From Candidatus Pelagibacter sp. (lineage in GTDB: Bacteria > Pseudomonadota > Alphaproteobacteria > Pelagibacterales > Pelagibacteraceae): 27,683 bases of DNA. Of the stretch, positions 23,382 to 27,683 are shown one piece after another (within the stretch, counting starts at the first letter, position 1; the number at the start of each line of letters is the position of its first letter). The position numbers were made by a program, and so were the translations under genes. The stretch is from contig JABMNQ010000069.1 in the NCBI GenBank assembly GCA_013204495.1, positions 1-27,683 on the forward strand. Direction: 5' to 3'. Under the pieces are notes generated by a model. The model had not been told where the DNA came from, searched no databases, and saw only the letters and a program-made list of their open reading frames with translations.

Positions 23382-23927
23382 GTGGCAGATTTTAAACAAA
23401 ATTATTTTCAAAGAAGAACTAAAGATAAAGGTCCTAAGTCTAATAATAGGATTACCGCTCCAGAGGTTCAGGTTATTGGGAGGGATGGTGAAAATATAGG
23501 AATATTAAATACCAATGAAGCGATATCAATGGCTAAAGAGCAAGGTTTAGATTTAATAGAGATAGCTCCAAATGCGAAACCACCTGTATGTAAAATTATC
23601 GATATGGGTAAATTCAAGTATGATGCTCAAAAAAAAGCAAATGTTGCAAAAAAGAAACAAAAAATTGTTTTATTAAAAGAAATTAAAATGAGACCCGTTA
23701 CAGAAACACATGACTATGATTTTAAAGTTAAAAATGCCAAAAAATTTATTGGAAAAGGTGACAAGGTAAAATTTACGATAAGATTTAAAGGTAGAGAGCT
23801 ACAACACTCTCATTTAGGCCGAGAATTAATGGATAAAATAAAAGCCGATATGCAAGATATTGGCAAAGTAGAAATGCACCCAAAGTTTGATGGGAAGCAA
23901 ATGATTATGGTTATTCAGCCTTTATAA
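23382..23927 (+). CDS. infC: Translation initiation factor IF-3
   Basis: A 181-residue IF-3 with the N-domain (NNRITAPEVQVIG, 21-33; IEIAPNAKPPVCKIIDMGK), a Lys-rich linker (about 80-100) and the C-domain (KFTIRFKGRELQHSHLGREL). IF-3 binds the 30S subunit, keeps subunits apart and proofreads the start codon. I chose GTG at 23382, immediately after the thrS stop; no ATG or ATT precedes the conserved region. E. coli and many others use the rare AUU start for autoregulation, so GTG is a variation. It is followed by rpmI and rplT in the conserved order, with a 53-bp gap. Confidence 0.96.
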   Translation: MADFKQNYFQRRTKDKGPKSNNRITAPEVQVIGRDGENIGILNTNEAISMAKEQGLDLIEIAPNAKPPVCKIIDMGKFKYDAQKKANVAKKKQKIVLLKEIKMRPVTETHDYDFKVKNAKKFIGKGDKVKFTIRFKGRELQHSHLGRELMDKIKADMQDIGKVEMHPKFDGKQMIMVIQPL

Positions 23928-23932
23928 GGCTT

Positions 23933-23953
23933 AATAGAGGTTGTAAATCTATT
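23933..23953 (+). repeat. Short inverted repeat in the infC-rpmI gap
   Basis: AATAGA (23933-23938) and TCTATT (23948-23953) can pair across a 9-nt loop in the 53-bp gap before rpmI. In other bacteria, L20 or IF-3 control acts on the leader of this operon. This stem is small and AT-rich, so a regulatory role is only a possibility. Confidence 0.25.
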
Positions 23954-23980
23954 CCAATATTTGTATAAGTCCGCAGAATT

Positions 23981-24187
23981 ATGCCAAAATTAAAAACAAA
24001 AAGTTCAGCAAAAAAAAGATTTAAGATCTCTGCTACAGGTAAAGTTATGATGGCGCAGGCTGGAAAAAGACATTGTATGATTAAAAGAACAAATTCACAA
24101 ATTAGAAAATTAAGAGGCACGACTACTATGTCAAAACAAGATAGCAAAATAGTTAAATCATATATGCCTTACAGTTTAAGAGGATAA
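23981..24187 (+). CDS. rpmI: 50S ribosomal protein L35 (bL35)
   Basis: A 68-residue basic protein with the L35 hallmarks: the start [21 protein letters not shown], the AGKRHCM segment in place of the usual KRHxL, and the end [10 protein letters not shown]. It binds 23S rRNA in the large subunit. It is followed after 1 nt by rplT and preceded by infC, the standard order. Length is typical (64-68). Confidence 0.96.
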   Translation: MPKLKTKSSAKKRFKISATGKVMMAQAGKRHCMIKRTNSQIRKLRGTTTMSKQDSKIVKSYMPYSLRG

Positions 24188-24188
24188 A

Positions 24189-24545
24189 ATGGCAAGAGTT
24201 AAAAGAGGCGTAACAAGTCACGCTAAACATAAAAAAGTTTTAAAAGCTGTCAAAGGTCAATGGGGCAGAAGAAAAAATACAATAAGAGTTGCAAAGCAAG
24301 CTATGGAAAAAGCTATGCAATATGCTTACAGAGATCGTAGAACTAAAAAAAGAGAATTTAAATCTTTATGGATCCAAAGAATTAATGCGGGTGTTAGATC
24401 TGAAGGTTTAACTTATTCAAAATTTATTAATGGCTTAACAAAATGTGGAATTAAGCTAGATAGAAAAATATTAGCTGAAATAGCATACGATAGCCCAGAA
24501 GCCTTTAAAACGATCGTTCAAAAAGCTCAATCGGCACTAAATTAA
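24189..24545 (+). CDS. rplT: 50S ribosomal protein L20 (bL20)
   Basis: A 118-residue protein that is almost entirely helical. The long basic N-terminal extension [19 protein letters not shown] and the globular part [20 protein letters not shown] match L20. It is an early 23S rRNA-binding assembly protein and, in E. coli and Bacillus, a feedback repressor of its own operon. The ATG comes 1 nt after the rpmI stop, so translation is coupled. A 43-bp gap with hairpins separates it from pheS. Confidence 0.97.
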   Translation: MARVKRGVTSHAKHKKVLKAVKGQWGRRKNTIRVAKQAMEKAMQYAYRDRRTKKREFKSLWIQRINAGVRSEGLTYSKFINGLTKCGIKLDRKILAEIAYDSPEAFKTIVQKAQSALN

Positions 24546-24576
24546 TCTTCACTATTGTTTTTCTTCGGTGAAGAAA
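24546..24576 (+). promoter_or_regulatory. Two mutually exclusive hairpins between rplT and pheS
   Basis: TCTTCAC (24546-24552) can pair with GTGAAGA (24568-24574). Alternatively TTTCTTC (24560-24566) can pair with GAAGAAA (24570-24576) around the loop GGT. Both use the GAAGA segment, so only one can form. The site ends 12 nt before the pheS ATG. No T run follows, so it is not a standard terminator. It may control pheS translation or mark a processing site; no leader peptide rich in Phe is present. Confidence 0.4.
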
Positions 24577-24588
24577 TAATCTCTCAAT

Positions 24589-25656
24589 ATGTCTGATATT
24601 AAAAAAATAAAAGATAACTTTATTTTAAAGCTAAAAGAAAATTTAGATTTAAATCAAGTTAATCAAATTAAAACAGACCTATTTGGTAAAACTGGCTTGA
24701 TTAGTTCTCAATTCAAAATGATGGGAAAAGTGCCCGAAGAAGAGAGAAAGAAATTTGCATCAAATTTAAACTTAGTAAAAGATGAGCTTCAAAATTTAAT
24801 AACTGCAAAAATTGATGATATTGAAACAAAAGAAATTAATCAAAAATTAGAAAAAGAAAAAATAGACATTACCTTACCAGAGAGACCTTTTGTTCAGGGA
24901 AAGATTCACCCAGTGTCTCAAGTTATAGATGAAATTTCTTCAATTTTTTCTGAAATTGGATTTAGTGTTGAAGAAGGACCTGATGTTGAAAATGAATATA
25001 ATAATTTTACAGCGTTAAATACACCCGATAACCATCCAGCAAGAGATATGCATGACACTTTTTATCTAGATGATAAAAAAGAATTGTTATTAAGAACACA
25101 TACTTCTCCAGTTCAAATTAGAACAATGCTTAATGATAAGCCGCCTTTTAAAATTATAGCACCAGGTAGAACGTATCGATCTGATAGTGATCAAACCCAC
25201 ACACCAATGTTTCATCAAGTTGAGGGACTACACATCGATAAAGATATTAATATGGGGCATTTAAAAGGATGTTTAAATTATTTTATTAAAGAATTTTTTG
25301 AAGTTAATAAAATTAAAATGAGATTTAGGCCCAGTCATTTTCCTTTCACCGAACCATCAGCTGAAGTTGATATTGGATATGAAATTAAAGATGGGAAAAT
25401 AGTGATTGGTGAAGGTGACAAGTGGCTCGAGGTTTTGGGTTGCGGAATGGTCCATCCAAATGTCTTAAAGAATGTAAAGGTAAATCCTGATGAATTCCAA
25501 GGATACGCATTTGGTATAGGCATAGATAGACTGGCTATGCTTAAGTATGGCATCAATGACTTAAGAGCATTTTTTGATTGTGATTATCGATGGTTAAATC
25601 ATTTTGGGTTTGATCCTGTAGACGTTCCATCAAATTATAGAGGTTTAAGCAGATGA
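24589..25656 (+). CDS. pheS: Phenylalanyl-tRNA synthetase alpha subunit
   Basis: A 355-residue class II catalytic subunit. The N-terminal coiled coil that contacts tRNA(Phe) spans about 1-85. The catalytic core carries [10 protein letters not shown] (motif 1 region), [22 protein letters not shown] (motif 2) and the motif 3 region [18 protein letters not shown] near the end. Length is typical (330-350). The stop overlaps the pheT start by 4 nt (ATGA). The Shine-Dalgarno is weak, and alternative hairpins lie just upstream. Confidence 0.97.
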   Translation: MSDIKKIKDNFILKLKENLDLNQVNQIKTDLFGKTGLISSQFKMMGKVPEEERKKFASNLNLVKDELQNLITAKIDDIETKEINQKLEKEKIDITLPERPFVQGKIHPVSQVIDEISSIFSEIGFSVEEGPDVENEYNNFTALNTPDNHPARDMHDTFYLDDKKELLLRTHTSPVQIRTMLNDKPPFKIIAPGRTYRSDSDQTHTPMFHQVEGLHIDKDINMGHLKGCLNYFIKEFFEVNKIKMRFRPSHFPFTEPSAEVDIGYEIKDGKIVIGEGDKWLEVLGCGMVHPNVLKNVKVNPDEFQGYAFGIGIDRLAMLKYGINDLRAFFDCDYRWLNHFGFDPVDVPSNYRGLSR

Positions 25657-27683
25657 AGATCACGACAAACTGGCTTAAAGAACATTTAGAAACCAAGCTC
25701 AACGAAAATCAAATTATTGATAAACTTACAGATATTGGTTTAGAGGTAGAAAGTGTAGATAAGCAGTCAGGTGAGTTGGATGCCTTTATAATAGCTAAAA
25801 TTTTAAAGGCAGAAAAACATCCAGACGCAGATAGATTAAGAGTATGCGATGTTGATATAGGTTCTGATAACCCTGTAAAAGTAGTTTGTGGCGCACCAAA
25901 TGCAAAAGAAGGGTTGTTAACAATTTATGCTCCTCCTGGTGCTGTCATACCAAAAAATCAAATGAAGTTAGTAGTGAGTAAAATAAGAGGTATTACTTCA
26001 TCTGGAATGCTTTGCTCAGAGTCTGAACTAAATTTATCAAATGAAAGCGATGGTATTACCGAACTATCAACAGAAAAATATGCCAAAAAAATTGGTGAAA
26101 ATTATTTTCCAAAAAATAATTTAAATATAATTGATATTTCAATCACACCAAATAGAGCAGATTGCCTAGGTATAAGAGGAATAGCAAGAGACTTAGCCGC
26201 TGCTGGCGCTGGCACATTAAAAAAACAAAAAGAACAAAAATTAAATAAAAAAGGAAAACAAACTGTTAAAGTCAAAATTTTAAACGAAAAAAACCAAGCA
26301 TGCACAGCATTTGGTACTTGTTTAATAACAGGTGTAAAAAATACGGAAAGCCCAGACTGGTTAAAAGAAAAAATAATTTCTTTAGGTCAAAAATCTATTT
26401 CTGCGATAGTAGACATTACAAACTATGTAATGTTTGATTTAAATAGACCCCTACATGCATATGATGTTGATAAAGTTGATAAAGAAATAATTGTAAGAAA
26501 TTCTAAAAAAGGTGAAACATTTAAGGCACTAGATAATAAGGAATATAAATTAGAAAATGATATGTGTGTTATTTCAGATGCCTCTGGAGTATTGGGCCTT
26601 GGTGGGATAATAGGTGGAACAAGGACTGGAACAGAGTTGGATACAAAGAACGTATTAATTGAGTCGGCTTATTTTAGTCCACGATCAATAAGAAAATCTT
26701 CCAAAATCTTAAACATAGAAACAGATGCAAAATTTAGATTTGAAAGAGGTATTGATCCATTGTCAATAGAACAAGGCCTTGAGAAAGCGGCTATATTAAT
26801 CAAAGAAATATGTGGTGGAGAAATTAGTGAATTTGATGTTCAAAAAATAGAAGACACAAAAAATACTTTATTAAAATTTAAACCCACTTTATTTGAAAAA
26901 ATTACTGGATTTAACATCGAAAAAAAAGAGATGATTCAAATTTTAGAAAATTTAGGATTTGAACTTAAAGATAATAAAGATTGGTTTGATCTGATAATTC
27001 CATCTTGGAGACCCGATATTTCACAAGAAGTTGATGTAGTAGAAGAGCTAGTAAGAATTAAAGGCTATGACCAGATTAAAATAATTGAACCTGAAAAAGT
27101 AAGAATTAAAAAGACTTTAAATTCAAAACAAAAACTATTCCATTTCTTACAAAGATCTATAGCATCCAAAGGGTATCTAGAGGCGATTACTTGGTCTTTC
27201 ACTGATAGTAAAATTAATCAATTATTTATTGAGAAAAATAAAGAAATTAAAATAGTTAACCCTATTAGCTCAGACCTAGATGTATTAAGAACTTCAATTT
27301 TCTCAAATCTAATTATTCATTTGAGTAAAAATTTAGGAAGGGGTTTTAAAGATATGTCAATATTTGAGGTGGGTCCTACTTTTTTTGGAACCCAACCAGG
27401 TGAACAACAATCAGTAGCTAGTGGTTTAAGATCAGGAAAACTAGCCAGACAGAGTTGGATAGAAAAAGAAAGATTGGTAGATGTCTTTGACGTTAAAAGA
27501 GATGTTATTCAAAGCTTAGTTGAAGCAGGATTTGATAAAGATAAATTTTATATAGATGATGAAACACCTAATTATTATCACCCAGGAAAATCGGGTAGAT
27601 TATTTTTAAACAAAGGTAAGGAAAAAGTTGTAGCTTTTTTTGGAGATATTCACCCAAAAATATTAAAGAAATTAGATATTAAG
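25653..27683 (+). CDS. pheT: Phenylalanyl-tRNA synthetase beta subunit, cut at window end
   Basis: The reading frame starts at ATG 25653, overlapping the pheS TGA, and stays open for 677 codons to the last base of the window. The start [12 protein letters not shown], the tRNA-binding (EMAP-like) domain with [13 protein letters not shown] and VVCGAPNA, the B3/B4 editing region ([18 protein letters not shown]), RFERGIDP, the B5 domain and the core-like region IFEVGPTFF are in the usual order. The family is about 790-810 residues, so roughly 120 C-terminal residues, including the FDX-ACB anticodon-binding domain, lie beyond the window. I read through the frame and saw no break. Confidence 0.96.
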   Translation, partial: MKITTNWLKEHLETKLNENQIIDKLTDIGLEVESVDKQSGELDAFIIAKILKAEKHPDADRLRVCDVDIGSDNPVKVVCGAPNAKEGLLTIYAPPGAVIPKNQMKLVVSKIRGITSSGMLCSESELNLSNESDGITELSTEKYAKKIGENYFPKNNLNIIDISITPNRADCLGIRGIARDLAAAGAGTLKKQKEQKLNKKGKQTVKVKILNEKNQACTAFGTCLITGVKNTESPDWLKEKIISLGQKSISAIVDITNYVMFDLNRPLHAYDVDKVDKEIIVRNSKKGETFKALDNKEYKLENDMCVISDASGVLGLGGIIGGTRTGTELDTKNVLIESAYFSPRSIRKSSKILNIETDAKFRFERGIDPLSIEQGLEKAAILIKEICGGEISEFDVQKIEDTKNTLLKFKPTLFEKITGFNIEKKEMIQILENLGFELKDNKDWFDLIIPSWRPDISQEVDVVEELVRIKGYDQIKIIEPEKVRIKKTLNSKQKLFHFLQRSIASKGYLEAITWSFTDSKINQLFIEKNKEIKIVNPISSDLDVLRTSIFSNLIIHLSKNLGRGFKDMSIFEVGPTFFGTQPGEQQSVASGLRSGKLARQSWIEKERLVDVFDVKRDVIQSLVEAGFDKDKFYIDDETPNYYHPGKSGRLFLNKGKEKVVAFFGDIHPKILKKLDIK

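Noticed and set aside
1..27683. CRISPR arrays, insertion sequences, prophage or defence genes
   Set aside because: I saw no spaced direct repeats, transposase or integrase motifs, att-like duplications or defence-type genes. Apart from the tRNA-Arg, with no integrase beside it, there is no mobile-element mark.

Overview
The window looks like chromosomal DNA of a SAR11-type (Pelagibacterales) alphaproteobacterium. The base composition is very AT-rich, genes are packed with few-base gaps or short overlaps, and no stretch over about 190 bp lacks a gene or RNA. The SUV3-like helicase / FdxA / CarD cluster, the BacA-type UppP and the thrS-infC-rpmI-rplT-pheST run also fit. I see no insertion sequence, prophage, CRISPR array or plasmid gene. 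The taxonomic call rests on composition and gene content, not on a search.

Layout. (1) 1-260: a compact stand-alone transcription unit for a 23-residue lysine-rich peptide, with a perfect -35 box, a 5' hairpin, a strong Shine-Dalgarno and a hairpin terminator. (2) 270-4369, minus strand: SUV3-like helicase, TerB-like protein, 7Fe ferredoxin FdxA, and a CarD regulator with a long basic N-terminal extension. The genes overlap by 1, 4 and 59 bp. (3) 4554-5177, minus strand: tRNA-Arg(ACG), an unlisted 32-residue membrane peptide and a PaaI-type thioesterase. (4) 5252-11772, plus strand: acetyl-CoA acetyltransferase; then pyruvate dehydrogenase E1 (AceE, with its own lipoyl domain), E2 (AceF) and an EamA transporter. 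(5) 11769-12536, minus strand: uppP, overlapping the EamA gene tail to tail. (6) 12721-19547, plus strand: gltD, gltB and an NAD(P)-binding SDR protein. gltB is broken by a single-base frameshift in an A8 tract. (7) 19512-20267, minus strand: alpha/beta hydrolase. (8) 20310 to the window end, plus strand: GT4 glycosyltransferase, thrS, infC, rpmI, rplT, pheS and pheT (cut by the window edge).

How the genes fit together. Most are core metabolism and translation: acetyl-CoA production (AceE/AceF) and use (thiolase), ammonium assimilation (GltBD), cell-wall lipid recycling (UppP), and two aminoacyl-tRNA synthetases with IF-3, L35 and L20. The points most worth a second look are the 23-aa lysine-rich peptide unit, the gltB frameshift at a slippery A8 followed at once by UAA, the 32-aa membrane peptide placed 16 nt behind a tRNA, the lipoyl domain on the homodimeric E1, the TerB-like gene inside the helicase/fdxA/carD operon, and a palindrome at the gltD promoter. 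I found no clear new multi-gene system.
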